Shown here: in pieces, positions 9,357 through 23,010 of the stretch
Layout: each line of letters starts with the position of its first letter
Position numbering within the stretch: the stretch's first letter is position 1
NCBI GenBank assembly: GCA_018873245.2
Contig: JAEMBT020000001.1
Location: forward strand, 6,848,220 to 6,912,219
Source of the DNA: Archegozetes longisetosus
Taxonomy: Eukaryota; Arthropoda; Arachnida; Sarcoptiformes; Trhypochthoniidae
DNA length: 64,000 bases
Direction: 5' to 3'
Made by a program: the position numbers and the translations under genes
The notes under the pieces: generated by a model
Databases searched by the model: none
What the model saw: the letters and a program-made list of their open reading frames with translations, nothing else
Told to the model about the DNA's origin: nothing

Positions 9357-12300
9357 AAAGTTATTATTTGAGTTTCTCTTATCTTATGTCTCAAGAAGTG
9401 AAAGCAGACTTCTAAAGCAAAAGCAATTAAAGGTTTAAATTTAAAGAAATTCTAGCTTGCGAAGTAGGTTTCTCGTTTTAGAAAAGCAACATAATTCCCA
9501 TTATTTTTATATTTTAATTAAACTAAAATTATTTGCATACTTTCTTATGTTTCATTCAACCTTTATCAACTCTATAGACTTAGAATATGTATTTTTCGAT
9601 AAAGTTGAAGATAATAATTCAGAATAAGGATTAGTAACCTATAATTTAGTCATCAGTTGGCTAGGTGAGTGGTACAAGTTTTCAATTTATGAAACAAACA
9701 CTCGAGAAAATGACTTTAGACTTTGAAGTTTTGATAAACAATGAATGTGATGAATAAAGTTTGCGTGAAATGGGTTATCTACTAGTGGGTGTTAGGAGCC
9801 AAGAATATCTGTTTTTCAGTCTTCAGATACCATTACACAAGAGGTCTGAAACTATAATTTTCAAGATAGCAATTTTCTTCGTTGTAAATAAGGTAAAAAC
9901 AGAACTCTACAAGATGAAAAATCAATTAAGTTTGCTGTGTATTTTCTTAAATTTAGATTTTTGAGGACAATGAAATTTTTAATGACTTTAAAACTTTTAT
10001 ATGAAGTATAGAAAATTTTCGATTTATTTTGGTCAACTCAAATTTCAAGTTAGAATTCATCGACGATATTTTCAAACTGTATTATTGATCAAAGATTTTC
10101 TAAAGTATTTTTCTGACGCATGCTAGCTCAATTTGGATAATTATAATCTGTTAGAACATCTAACTCAGGAACCCGTAATACTGTGCTTGTTCTATGAAAA
10201 TTAGAAAAAGTTGGAGTTATCCGAGCGACGTTTGATGAATAATTCTTTCACTTTTTATATCAGAAGACTGAATACTTATCCATTTTTCATATTTTATACA
10301 AACTTATACTATTACATTCAAGTTAGAATGGGCTTTTTGATATAACTATTTTATTTTTGGTCTGATCTCAATCAAGAACAAATGGCACTGAAGTTTAAAC
10401 TCTTTACCAAATCTAAACCGGCGTCATAACGACTTGGCCATTTCTTTATTGAGAAATTGAGCACGAAGTGTACACACTTCTAGTTAACGATCACTTTTTT
10501 CTATAGAATGCAATGCAATAGTCTATGTACTATCACCTACAAAAGTGTTTGTTAAACTCTGCGTCAAAATTTAAGGAAAAGAGATATGATTGAAATGAAA
10601 TTTTAATTTTTAACTTTGAAAAGTTTATAGCAATGGCAGTATTCATTCATAAAATAATATTTTGCGATAGTGAATTTTATAGCATTCCCTCAAAATTTTG
10701 ACTATCATTTTCTGAGAAATTTGAATTTTTACAAAGACTTTTGGAGGTGATAGTACGAATGCATAGAAAACGATGCATTTCGACGATTTTCATTAGCTCA
10801 AAGGATAATAATATGATAACCATACTTCGTAATCAAATGAAAATTCACTAATTAATCTAAAGTGTAGTACATATTAGTCTTCTATCTCAAAAGGCGAATA
10901 AATAAAAAATCAAACCATTTTTAATGAACTATTAAGCAAACCTTCTCCGTGACCGGATGCTAGCTTCACACTTAATTTTCTCGATGAAGAAATAGTCGAA
11001 TCATTATGATGTCACTAAAGTTATTATTGTTGAGAGCTTAAGTTTTAATTCTATATGGTTATAATTAAGATCAGATTAAAAATAAAATATAGTAAAAAGC
11101 TTGTTATAACTTGAATCTAGTAGTATAATCGAAAGCTTACTTTTCTGGTTTAAAATACATTATCGTATTCTAAATGCCTCTAATAAATTCTCTGTAGCCT
11201 CATCATATCTGTGTCGGTTTTGACTATATTTTACGATCATGATCGATATTCATTCACTACATCGTTCTCGTACAAATATTTTAGATCTCTAGATATTCGT
11301 ATAAACGAATCTTGAATTGAATTTTCGGAGAGCCTGCCATAAGTAGATTCGTGCATCAACGAATGTAACTCTATCCATTAATATCATAAATGAGAAGACA
11401 TAAATGGGTTGAGGAAAATCACTCCCTTGATATAATATAGAACTTGTTTTTGATTATATTTTTATGATCAAACCTACTATGGAATATCAGACTTATTTAT
11501 CAAAAGCTTCTTTAACCTTCGATTAGACCAGTATTTCAGAGCCAATACTTCACAGGCTAGGTCTACAACCTCGTAGACTTCAACCGCATTTCTTTCACTA
11601 TTACCATTTCATTGATATGTTCATCAAATAAATTCGTTTTCATTAGGAATATTCTCTCTATATTGTTGTCCAACTTTATTTCATATCCCATAAAACTAAT
11701 ATCATTGCATAGGTACATAAATTGTATGTTCCTCATGAGAGCCACAATCTGCTATTACTCCAAATTTATCTTAGAATAGAATCGTTTGATTATTTTGTCC
11801 AACAGCTTGTCTTTGACCGATTGCCTAAGTACTTCAAAAATTTGAGGACTTCGTTTTCTACTAGAATCTATTGTTAATCGGGTTCGGACTCTTTAATTAT
11901 CCAGGTATTTCAGATATATAATAATTTAATTATAGTTCTGATGTTTGTATATCCTGTATTGGTGGCACAAAATTGGATCTTGGATATCCTGATGGATACA
12001 CTATTCTTGATGTTAAAGTTTTTGTTTTAATTCGCAATATTTCCTTTTTTAATCAAGTACAGCCAATTTATGCTAAAAAATTGAGACAAAAGTGAGCAAA
12101 AATTCTCTAATTGGTTGTTAAGTAATATACAAAGTGGTAACTAGTGTTTAATTAACATTATTGAATATGAATAAGCTATTAATTCAATTTTTATGAGAGT
12201 GCTGTATGCCAACCATTGGATGAAATATCGAAAGTTCTCCATAAGTTGATGCAATAAAAAATTTAAAACGGATCCGATTGCGAACTTGGTTAGAAAATTT

Positions 12301-13763
12301 GCCAACTTTATAGGACTTATATCAGTCCTGAATTGCTACAAGCGCTTTCATTTTTATTCTTTATATAATTATGAATCAATTCTTGATCCACAAGAATGAC
12401 AAAAGACATGTAGATAACAAATAAAACTTGAAACTTCATAACGGAAACTTCAGTCCACAACTTATATTTGACTACAGTTTGTGTACTGAAAGCCAAATCA
12501 TAAAAACATTCAATGACATAACATTCTCAGTTATAGTAAATCGTTCCACAAGAAAACTCTTTCCCAATTGAGTTTAACGCGTAATCCATTATCTCTCATT
12601 AGTATCTCTTCTAGTTTTCCTTTGATATTTGCTAATTTTACCAAATTGCTCGCATTAGAAGTAAAATTAGACTTTATTTTAGGAGTGAAGTTGGTTTCAA
12701 TGTTTAGAAGCCTAGAAGTTACTTCTGAAAAATCATCTCAATTCTCGAATCTCACTAAAGTCTCGTTATAATGAGACAAAAAACAGAGAATTGAGTTCTC
12801 ATTAACTTATCTCATATTGAAATTCTTCTAAAATAGATTGTCTCAGACAGAATTTACTTATGGTTAGTTTAAAAGTGTTTTGTTTTAAAAGAGTTATAAG
12901 GTGAGATAATCTAAGAGACTATTCTTTTAATCACAGAAATTATCGACGACCAGACAATCCAGCTAAAGATAAATAAAAGAAATAGAAATTACGTCTTATG
13001 TCTGGGTTTTGATAACGGAGCATTATTTTTTCAAATGAAACATAATATTAAAACTTGGTGCAGTTGATATTCAGATTGATGAGAATGAATGAAAATCAAA
13101 ATATTCTGGACAATAATAGTTGGTTTACAATTAGACAACGTGTTTTTCAAGCTGCTTCTTTAGTTTTGAATTTTCTATTATATTATATTGGAACAAGTTG
13201 ATTAAAATTAAAATTAATTACTAATCAGAGTTGAAATATTTTTGTTTTAGACTAAAAATGTTTTATCTGGTCATAAATAACAGTTTCTTCTGATTAAATG
13301 AAATTCGGTGATGAGAAGAAACGACAATTACTGTTCGATAGAGGTCACTACTTGTGATGAACTTGTTGCAGAACCTGGAGATTTGATTGGACTTAAGAAT
13401 TATATTGTGTATGGTATTTATGGTCATTAGGCTGTTTATTTTGGAGATCATGAGATCACTCACTTAGAAGTAGATGACGAAGCAGATTCAAAGGGCAAGT
13501 TTGGACCAAATGGCTAAAGGAGACAAGTATCGGATCAATAATTTGAAAGAAGAGACTAATAAACCAAACTCCAATCTCGAGCTCAAATATAAGCATTTGA
13601 TAGAAGCGAATACTTATAAATATTTGAACGAGTTTACAAGAAGAAGTTTCAATTATAGCATCATTAATTTTAATTGTGAACACTTAGAAGCACTTTGTGC
13701 TTTTGGCCACCCATTCAATCAGTAGGCTGATAATGTTAAGGATAAAACATCTTCCCGTCATTT
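9357..13763. other. 4.4 kb intergenic stretch without a recognised gene
   Basis: AT-rich with scattered short ORFs under 70 codons that have no recognisable domain. The minus strand around 11560-11760 and 12550-12770 has slightly coding-like stretches (Lys/Glu/Leu-rich), which could be a decayed retroelement, but I cannot name a domain. Confidence 0.4.
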
Positions 13764-13772
13764 CAGCTCTTT

Positions 13773-14844
13773 GGTTGGACTATAGAATACCAGACACGAT
13801 GGGTTCCCGACCTCCCACCCCTATGTGTGATACATTATTGGATTCAGTTCGTCGAGCTGAACATTTTGATACCACACTTGACTACTTTCAACTCGAACCT
13901 GACCACTTCTGGTCAACTCCCGACGGAAATGACCGACCCCGCCAAGTGATATATTGTTGGGCTCAGAACATCGAACTGAGCAATTCGATATCTCACTCGA
14001 TCAATTATCTCAAGTAGTTCTCGAAATATCCAACTTTTAGTTTCTTTAACTACAGTATTTCGGCATACAGTTACCGAAAAGCTAACGTCGTCTATAGGTG
14101 CTACCCAGACCTATCGGACACAATGAACTCTCGATGACCTAAGAACGTGAAATTTTAGATATAATTTCTACTCAATAAATGAAGCATCTCACCAGAGACC
14201 CAAGGCTCTAGGACCCTTAGGATCCGACTTTAGCACCTAGGGTACGTGGCCCCTAGATACATTGCTGATTCATATTTCATATATAATGTAGGTTTTTGTG
14301 CAAGAGTTCTTATTTTTCGAGAAATTGTATTGTAACAAAGTTTATGAGCATTTTGTCCAAATTTTGGTTCACAAGAAATTATTAGTTTTAGAGCGCACAG
14401 ATCATGAGAAATTTTTTAAGAATTATCATGGTCTTTATTGACTAGAGCATTCAATTTTTTCGAAAACACGAAGAGTAGGCTCTTCGAGTGTCCATTGTGT
14501 CCGATAGGACTGGGTAGCACCTATAGACGACGTTAGCTTTTCGGTAACTGTATGCCGAAATACTGTAGTTAAAGAAACTAAAAGTTGGATATTTCGAGAA
14601 CTACTTGAGATAATTGATCGAGTGAGATATCGAATTGCTCAGTTCGATGTTCTGAGTCCAATGATATATCACTTGGCGGGGTCGGTCATTTCCGTCGGGA
14701 GTTGACCAGAAGCGGTCAGGTTCGAGTTGAAAGTAGTCAAGTGTGGTATCAAAATGTTCAGCTCGACGAACGGAATCCAATAATGTATAACACATAGGGG
14801 TGGGAGGTCGGGAACCCATCGTGTCCGGTATTCTATAGTCCCGC
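13773..14844. mobile_element. foldback element with long inverted arms and 9-base target duplication (Mutator-like)
   Basis: Two inverted arms of roughly 350 bases (13773 to about 14130 and about 14490 to 14844) at high identity flank a spacer of about 360 bases. The direct repeat CAGCTCTTT lies immediately outside both ends (13764-13772 and 14845-14853). A 9-base duplication with long inverted arms is characteristic of Mutator-like (MULE) and foldback elements. The arms are clearly GC-richer than the surroundings. ORFs on the + strand of the left arm and the - strand of the right arm encode the same peptide because the arms mirror each other; they are not independent genes. No transposase is present. 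Confidence 0.85.
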
Positions 14845-14853
14845 CAGCTCTTT

Positions 14854-17150
14854 AATTGAATTTTCCTTTGAATTTATTGATAGAAGAAGGAACAAATAAT
14901 TAGAACTAGTTCTATAATTTCTTGTTTTATACGATTTTCTCTCATTTTCGTAATAAATTAACTTGATTATTGGCGTAAGTTTTACCAATTTTAGTTCAGC
15001 ACTTATTAAGTCTATTTTTTTATGAACATAGCACGGAGAATCTAAGATTATTTTAAGTTTTGAGAAATATTCCACATAAACTAAACTCTCACTTACTTAA
15101 AGGAATTTTACTGATCAGTGTTTTTATATGAGCTAGAAGTTTAAAGTATATTCATCGCTGATATAACTAAACAAAAGTTTGTTTACATAAACATTATATC
15201 TGTTTTTAGGAAAAAAAATAATTCTAGCAATTTAAATGTCTTCAAAGTGCAATAGTAGTTCAAAATTTGTCAACTGATCGAAGGCAAACGCAAACACTGA
15301 AAAATTTATTGTTATTCACTTAAATTCATTATTAAATAGCTAATGATTCATAAATAAGTTTTTTCTATTATGTGTGTAATAGCTTATATTTATCGGGTAA
15401 GTAAAAGTTTGATTAATCATTATTTTAGTAGACAAAAGAGCTTGGGGTATGTCTCAAAACTTAAAAGAAAATCTTAGATTTTCTGTGCTATGATTATAAA
15501 TTTTTTAAAAAATCATTTTCTAATTCTAAATATTCGACTAGCAAATGAAAATTTCGTAATATTAAAAAGAAGAAAATAATATAAAATTCAACGGAATATG
15601 GCTAAGTTCTCAAATCAAACTCCACATCATGCCTGAAAATTTATTAGTCAATCTCAAAATTTTTTTAAACCAACTGTCTCTGATTATATTCTCTCCAACT
15701 TATCCTATTTCCCATCAAATTGATCCTAATCCACAAGTTCATATATGACTTGTCTTTCGTGTACACGTGTATACTATATAGCTTACTAATTCATCCTCAG
15801 GTAATCACACTCAATGAATAAATGTCACTTCAATGAACGGAAGTCGTTTTGATGACTTTGAATATTTGATCAAGAGCTTCATCACTAATACAATTACTAA
15901 GACTTATTGAGTAATAAGTGACTAATAAGCGTTTAAAAGGTGTGTGCATTATCTTTATAATGAAAGCACATCTTTAATTTGTTACATTTCGAAAAATCAA
16001 ACATTCGTTTGTGGTTGCAATAAGTTCGAGTAATTAAATCTATTACTTACTATTTGGATAACACCGATTTTTGAACCCACACGCAACGAGTTGTATCGTT
16101 AATACGTCCAACTATTTAACTAAACTCTAAAACGGCAAGTATATATTCTTTGTTTCTCCAAGACTAATAAATAAAGGATAGGGTCCAATATTCTCCTTCA
16201 CGTCCAAAACTTCTAACTTAACCAACTTGCTTAACTTAATAAATGAAGATATCTCTAAGGTTGAATTAGACATGTCAAGTTGGGGATTTGTTAGTATGCT
16301 GTCAGTAGGAGAATATAATATTCAAACTGAACATTGCCTTCTATGTATTATCATTGAAGAAGTAAAAGTTCATATTTGACCTCCGGATCTAAATCATTAA
16401 TCATACTATAAGTAATTCTTGAATTCGAGCTATTTTTCAATGTATGTACGATCAATGAGTCTAATGAAAATCAACAAGTTTGAGTTTCATACTCTGATAG
16501 CACCACCGCCAATGCTATTGCTTGAAATTAATCTATATCTTAGATAAATAATTAGCACATTAATTATATCAGTTATTATCAATTAGTTATTAATTGATCA
16601 CAGTTTGCATTTTCTGAATAGATTTTGATAATATAACAAATAGTGATACACCAAATATATAGTTTTCGCCTTTTCGAAGTGTAGTTTAACTCTAGATGTG
16701 GATTTAGCTATTTATTTATAAATTAATTTTTGGCCTTGAAATCTAATTTTCACTTTTTTACGTCCATGTTAATCAATGAACTTACGAAAGACTACGCACA
16801 ATACAATAATCAGTCGGTATCTGATTGTATCAATGAGTGCTTTGTAATGCTATACAAGTAATTCTCGTAAAAATAATGCTTAATAATTGAGTTGACAATA
16901 ATTTAATGGTTATTATCGACAAAATTACCAAAACTTATTATCACAAAACAATAGGTTATGTGAGTGTTCAGTGATTTATTGCCTGCAAAATGATCTGACA
17001 ATAATCAAATCGAAAGAAAAAATTTCAAAGATATCATATAAGTCAAACTTTTATTGACTAGTATTCAATGCCAGGCAAAATTTTTCTATTGCCTAAAACT
17101 TCACTGCGGTCAAATTACCCTTAATATCACATATAGTTTATTTAGCCTTT
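14854..17150. other. 2.3 kb intergenic stretch, nothing recognised
   Basis: AT-rich sequence upstream of otopetrin. Short ORFs only, none with a recognisable domain. Confidence 0.45.
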
Positions 17151-17158
17151 TATAAAAG
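17151..17158 (+). promoter_or_regulatory. TATA box of otopetrin gene
   Basis: TATAAAAG about 90 bases upstream of the ATG at 17242, so a start site near 17180 would leave a short 5' leader. Confidence 0.55.
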
Positions 17159-17241
17159 TGTTAAATTTCAACAAATCTATCATTATTTTCGAGACAAAGA
17201 CTTAAGTAATATATACTTTTGAAAGTTCGGGAGTTACTACA

Positions 17242-20200
17242 ATGGCTTCTGATGAAGTTGATAAATCATCAATTCTTGTAGTTTTTGATGAGTGCGAGTC
17301 AAGTACTACTGATAGTGACACTAATAATAATATTAATAATGATAACGATAATGAAAATAACATAATTAAAGAGGGCATTGATAACATACTGATGAAATGT
17401 TTGTTAGACTCTAAAAACAAATCAAATCGCTTTCTGAAAAGCGACTTGATACGTACTCCAATATCAAGTAATAATAAAAATTGACATCATTATTAGATGT
17501 AAATAAAATTTTCGATGAATTTCTTTTCTTTTAAAAATTTGAGAATACTCGTCTCAAAATTTGGGAAAAGATTTTATTTTTAAAACAAAACTTTTCTCGA
17601 AGAAAATAGAAGTTTTCAAAACTTGTTCTTGAAAAAATTTCTTACTTATAGACAGAAGTCAAGCCTCAAAACTGTTGACGAACAAGAGCTTAACAGTGTA
17701 TCGATTGGTAACAGCAATAGTTTTATCTAGGATCGATTAGATGATAACCAAAGAATAATGAAAATACAATTAGTCGAGTTCCTATCGATAACGTATGCAT
17801 TAGTACTGGTAGTGATCGGGGCTATAATAGCAATGACCAACATCAGCAATCCTCACAACGAAATAGTTCACATATTCAGCATAATTGTCAAACTGATCAG
17901 CATTGGTTGGATTGGGTTCTTTCATTGGGATATTCAGAACTACAAGAAGTGGGCCATAGAGTACTTGAAACCTGATAATCGTTTGAATGATGAGAAAGTG
18001 ACAACTCGCTCGCTGAATTCAGAATCTGAACGCTTGAGTATCATGACATCAATTATATTCGATACCTATAATAATCCTTTGTCTCAATACAATTTTGTCA
18101 AACCAATTAAACTCAAAGCCTATCGCTTCAGTCAGGGAAAACGTTCGGGAAATTTTTATCTCAAGAGTGGAATGATTGGTGAGTGAAATAGTCAATATTT
18201 ATCTGCTTTACTTCTGAGTGAAAGATATATTGTATCGAATATTTTAAAAGTTTATTTTTAAGTTTGGTCAACCACAATCAGTATTATCTAATTTTAGCTT
18301 AACTGAAACATGAGCGTCATTGCAACAATAGTTATCTTGCTCAGAACTAAAGCTTATTTATCTGATGAAGAATATGAGGGTATTTTTTATATGCAGTTTT
18401 CTGTATGGGAAGTATTATCCACCAGGGAGTAAATCTTGCTCAACAAATACATCATTACGCAAAAGGTAGTACTGAATGCCGTAATGCTATTGTGCTACTG
18501 GTTTGGCTGATTCGTGGCTTCTCATCTTTTTATCAGCTATACTTTGCCTATAAATATGGAAATGTAATTGAAAACAACAATTAGATTGATAGTGAGGATA
18601 ATCAGGTTACTGATAGCTTAAATTGTATGAAAGATATCTGGTTCTCCTCGTTATTCAATTCAGTTTTAAGAGAAACCATTTTTCAAACTGTATTTATTAT
18701 TGATTTACCAGATAATAATTAATCGGTATAAAAATATAGCAAGATTTGCTTTAATGCATTTGGTCGGCTCTTCCATAACCTTCTGGTTCAGTACTATTAT
18801 TGAGGAAGCGATTGAAGACTATGTGGTGAAAGCTCAACACATGAATAGTACTTATAATTACACCACGATTTCAGACGATGTCTTATTTAAAGAAACGGTT
18901 TCGATGCAAATGTATTGTAGAGGAAGCGCTTTAATAAATGCGGACACAATGGAAGCATTGCCTTACTTATACCCATTTTCTATTGAATATAATATTATTT
19001 TGGCTTCAATTTGGTATCTGATTTGGACTAAAATTGGTATAAATCAATATATCATTAAAATCATTCAAAAATTTACAATTTTTATAACCTACTAATTGAA
19101 TAAGTTCTGAGTTAGTTTGAGTGATCACTTTTATGCTAAAAATTCAGAAAAATTAATTTTTTCCAAAAGGATTTGTTGAAAATCTTTTTTCAGCTTATAT
19201 TAAACTTATTAAGGATAACTTAAATTTTTGATAGCGTGAACTTTGACTCCAAAAGTAGCTCATTATCTCTCTAGTGAAATCTCAAAAAAATTGTCTAGTA
19301 AAAGGATAAATCATAAATTTCTTATTAATTTTTGAAATTTGACTCTCATCTATAACAGTATACTATGAACTTTACTATGAATTTTGGACTAAATTGCTGT
19401 AAATCACATTTATATTTGAGATAAGTCAGATAAAGATAACTATGAAAAGACAGCCTAATCTAAATTGTAAAGTAATATAATTAATATAATTTGAGAGCGT
19501 GATATACAAAAATATACCCGAAAGTCACAGTAAAGCTGAAAATAGAATTATTTTCAATTCTTAGGCCAAATCGATAACTACAGTCACGGCCATAGCATAA
19601 ACGAAAGCGTTCATCCGAATGGAGAAATAGACTACAAAAGCGCTCTTTCAATCAATGTTGACTGTCATGCCAGCAATTTGGGACTATTTTGTGGTCTATC
19701 AACACTTCTAGTCACATTAACAACAATGATTATATTTTTCGCGACAACCAATCATGCAGACAACGGCAAATTAGCCACATCTGTATTCACAGCACAACTT
19801 GGAATCTTGACAATCATAAGCTTTCTCGTCATACCAGTTGCTTATCAAAAAATTAGACAACTGGATGTCATAAGTGGAAACCATCTTAAGGACCCATCTA
19901 TAGCTATGGACGATGTCTTAGTCCTCATTCCTCTACCCTTTTATTTTGTTCATTATATACTTTCAATTATAGCTGAAGTTCAAGAGGCTTCATCCAACGG
20001 TATATTTCTGATAGTCATCTATATCCTGATTATTGTTCAAGCCTTGATTCAATCGATTTTTATTGTTGACGGAAAGAGAAGATGTTCTAATAGCAAAAGA
20101 TTGAGATTTACTAAACCTGGTAGAGGTTTAATAACTTTTGCCATTATCTTGAATATTACTCTTTGGATATTAAATACGTTTGAGCGCAAATCTGTTGATA

Positions 20201-20352
20201 AGTACCACAGTCCACACAATTTCTATGGAAAGTTCATTTGGATGATTATTACTCACACAACTCTACCTTTGATTTTGTTCTATCGCTTCCATAGTTCGGT
20301 TTGCTTGAGTGATATTTGGAAACATGCCTATGAAAAAGACGAAAATCGTTAA
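17242..20352 (+). CDS. otopetrin proton channel
   Basis: Exons 17242-17467, 17741-18178, 18397-18563, 18712-19036 and 19565-20352 (647 residues). Phases are 1, 1, 0, 1, all GT-AG. Otopetrins are dimeric, 12-helix proton-selective channels of the plasma membrane, used in acid sensing and pH control. Family motifs: G-N-F-Y-L-K-S-G-M-I-G across exons 2 and 3; Q-L-Y-F-x(5)-N then I-I-N-R-x(6)-R-F-A-L-M-H across exons 3 and 4; V-D-C-H early in exon 5; and the C-terminal F-Y-R-F-H-S-S-V-C-L-x-D-I-W-K. Length fits the family. The first exon encodes a soluble N-terminus rich in Asp, Asn and Ser; its link to exon 2 is the least certain join. An alternative acceptor at 17730/17731 is in phase 0 and would need another first exon. 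The C-terminal exon carries six or so helices without an intron. Confidence 0.92.
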
Positions 20353-20481
20353 GCCTTATAGATAGATAGATTCCTGAAAAACTTGTAATTTAATGCACTA
20401 TCGATAAAATTTGAATTTATTTATATTGAGACAAATCTCATAAATTACAAAATAAATTCACGAAGAGTGAAAAATATATTC

Positions 20482-20487
20482 AATAAA
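20482..20487 (+). terminator. polyadenylation signal of otopetrin
   Basis: AATAAA 130 bases downstream of the stop codon at 20350-20352. Confidence 0.5.
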
Positions 20488-20716
20488 ATGAGATTAAGCT
20501 CTTTTTACGGAATTCGTTACAAATATCTTGTTATTTTTCAAAGTTTAACATTCAACAAAAGATGATTTCAGAATATTCTACTATCAAAACAATATTGTGA
20601 GAGTGGATTTTTATATAGAGCGAAATAACAACTCTTAGACTTTAACAATTAACAATCTTTATTAGAATATAGATTAAATAATAATACACAAAGATTTAAA
20701 AGTATCGCTCAGAGTC

Positions 20717-20720
<4 letters not shown>

Positions 20721-20755
<35 letters not shown>

Positions 20756-20756
20756 T
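20721..20756. repeat. (CT)n microsatellite
   Basis: About 36 bases of CT repeat with one interruption. Confidence 0.95.
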
Positions 20757-22347
20757 TTATACTTTTCTGACTAATTAAGATAAAATAAGAGGATGTTAAG
20801 AATATTTTCGAGTTATAATTTCGAGAATGTTGTTCCTAAAAAGGGATGTTTAAGCATTCCAATATTAGATTCTCATAATAATTAATTTCCTTTTGTGATT
20901 AAATTAGAATAAGAATTTACTTTTACAATTAAAGCGAACTAAACATAACCTTTTATAGTCACAACAAAATAAGAGTTTTACTTTCACTCTCATAACAAAT
21001 AAAAAGTTTACAAAACAAATTAAAATACTTTTTGTTTTAATATAACAATATACTCTAGTTTGGTTCTTAGTAGTGATGTTTCGCTCTCGAGTTTTTAATT
21101 TCAATTTTATCTCAATCTTATACCTTTAGTATCTTCACTTGATTGTATTTCGATTTTTTTACTAGATTATTAATATAATTTTAAATACAAAAAATTAATT
21201 ATTGGTTAAACTATTTTTCAATACTGGCTTTTATAATGAAAAATATTTTAAAAATTCAAAGTTTTTATACAAATTATTTAAAAAATTGAGTGTTAAGATA
21301 TTCAACATTAGTCTTAAAAAAACAAGCATTTCTAATCTATTTTAACTCAAACGATTTTGACGTCCAATGCAACTATTACAGTATTTAATTCGATTCATTT
21401 CGCTTTTTAAAATCAATTTCGATTCCGCTTTCGAAAAGCGAAACATCACTAGTTCTTAGTGCTCAAACTTATGTCAATGATTCTATCGATTTATGGAGGA
21501 ATAAGCATAAAACGGGAGAATCACGAGCTTTAAGTTTTCATTTTTAAGTTATTCACGTTTTGATCCATTATTTCAGCTGAAACTTATGAAAATACCTGAC
21601 ATGAAGAGAAACATTCTTATCTTGAACATTGTCTACCTGCTGTAGGCTAAAAGACTGAATGTACGCACAAAGAGTCTCAAAATGCTTAGAATTAAATTGA
21701 AGTAAACTATACTTCAAACTAACAGATTACTATTCTAGCATTTAGCGGAAAGATTAATTCCATAGGTAGTACAGGTCTGATTCTCTGAATACACGGCTAG
21801 GATAAAAAAGCGATACATATGTCAGAAAATTATCAAGCTCAACTAACGTTTAGCCTGGTGCTCTATTTTTATAACACATTCGCTACCCTTTTCTTCTCTA
21901 ACGAATCAGTTGCACAGTCACAACAAATAATATATTATTGGGTTGATTGAGTGACTGCAATCATTATTCCCAATACTAATATAAAAATTAATTTTGAAGA
22001 AGTCAATTGATCCAATCATAATAGATATAATGAACATGTTTTGTGTGTTAAAATCTTTTTAGATTAAGAAAAATTTTAAGGTTATCAATTACTTTTTCAT
22101 TTAAACAAAATCATTACAACAAATTTCTAATTGCTTCGAATATAAAGGTTTTATTGACAAGTCCAACATTTTGTAGACTTGAGAACCAAATACCCTCAAC
22201 TGTATTAACGTAGCGTTGCATCTTTATTTTTATAACGATATCGATATTTAAGAACATCTTCATACTCAGCTCTTCGAAGGCTCTTGCTACAATTCGGGCA
22301 TTTGATAAGCTCAGGATAGTCAGGAAGTATCAGCAACTTCATGACTA
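20757..22347. other. intergenic, nothing recognised
   Basis: AT-rich, no supported gene. A 68-codon minus ORF at 22205-22411 holds a C-P-N-C pair but overlaps the end of a candidate MITE and is not convincing. Confidence 0.4.
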
Positions 22348-22838
22348 CGGTTGCCAAGTAAGTGAAGCGCAAGAAGCGGAGACAAAAGAGTAAAGGGGGA
22401 ACAAGATACATTTTTTGTCAGATTTTATTCAAAGTTTGGCTATTTTTTACATTTTTATGTTTATAAATTTTAAACTAAATTATAATTATTTGCATAAGCT
22501 AAATTTGTACGTTTTATTAGATTTTGCAGCTTTGATTAAATCTTTATTTTTAAAAATTGTTTAAGTATTGAAGATCTAATATAAAATAAAATTTGATTTC
22601 AGCCTTTGATATAAAAAACCTGTTTTTTAATCCTATAGTTTTATTTTAAAGTGCAATATTAGAAGGGATTAAAATACTTAAGTTTGAATTTAGGTCGAAT
22701 TTTGTGAATAAGAAATTTTTATCAAATTTTTTCTTCGAAAAGTGAAGAAATGCCCCAGTACTGCAACAGCAAAGCAGAGAACGGAGAAAGCCCGCTAAAA
22801 GCGGAGCCTCCGCTTCAAAAACGGAGGTCTGGCAACCG
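22348..22838. mobile_element. candidate TA-flanked MITE, 491 bases
   Basis: Ends CGGTTGCCA...TGGCAACCG with TA on both sides (22346-22347 and 22839-22840). The inverted repeat is short (about 9-11 bases plus partial matches around GAAGCG), so this is a candidate only. The right end is unusually GC-rich. Confidence 0.45.
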
Positions 22839-22854
22839 TATAAAAAATACTTTT

Positions 22855-23010
22855 AGAAGAACAACGTAGTTGGACATCGAGTGAATTGGCTTTACTTTTA
22901 GGTATCAGCCAATCAAGTACAGTGAAGCTTTAAAGAAACTAGAATTACATTAAACGGTAGCACGATGAGTACCACACAGCCTTAGATTTTGAATCAACCT
23001 AATAAGAATT
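22855..23010 (+). pseudogene. mariner transposase relic (N-terminal HTH part)
   Basis: One frame from 22855 reads W-T-S-S-E-L-A-L-L-L-G-I-S-Q, matching the helix-turn-helix of mariner transposases (R-E-L-A-x-x-L-G-V-S). After an in-frame stop, the next frame continues with L-K-K-L-E and then V-P-H-S-L, matching the family's linker W-V-P-H-x-L. Stops and a frameshift show it is dead. Only about 50 codons remain. Confidence 0.6.

Noticed and set aside
11560-12770. Coding-like minus-strand stretches that suggested a retroelement
   Set aside because: No protease, integrase, reverse transcriptase or zinc-knuckle motif could be read in any frame.
13697-14819. Two ORFs (+ 13697-14017 and - 14601-14819) encoding almost the same peptide
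   Set aside because: They are mirror images produced by the inverted arms of the foldback element; no domain and no independent support.
22205-22411. 68-codon minus ORF with a C-P-N-C pair
   Set aside because: Too short, overlaps the candidate MITE end and no partner exon could be found.
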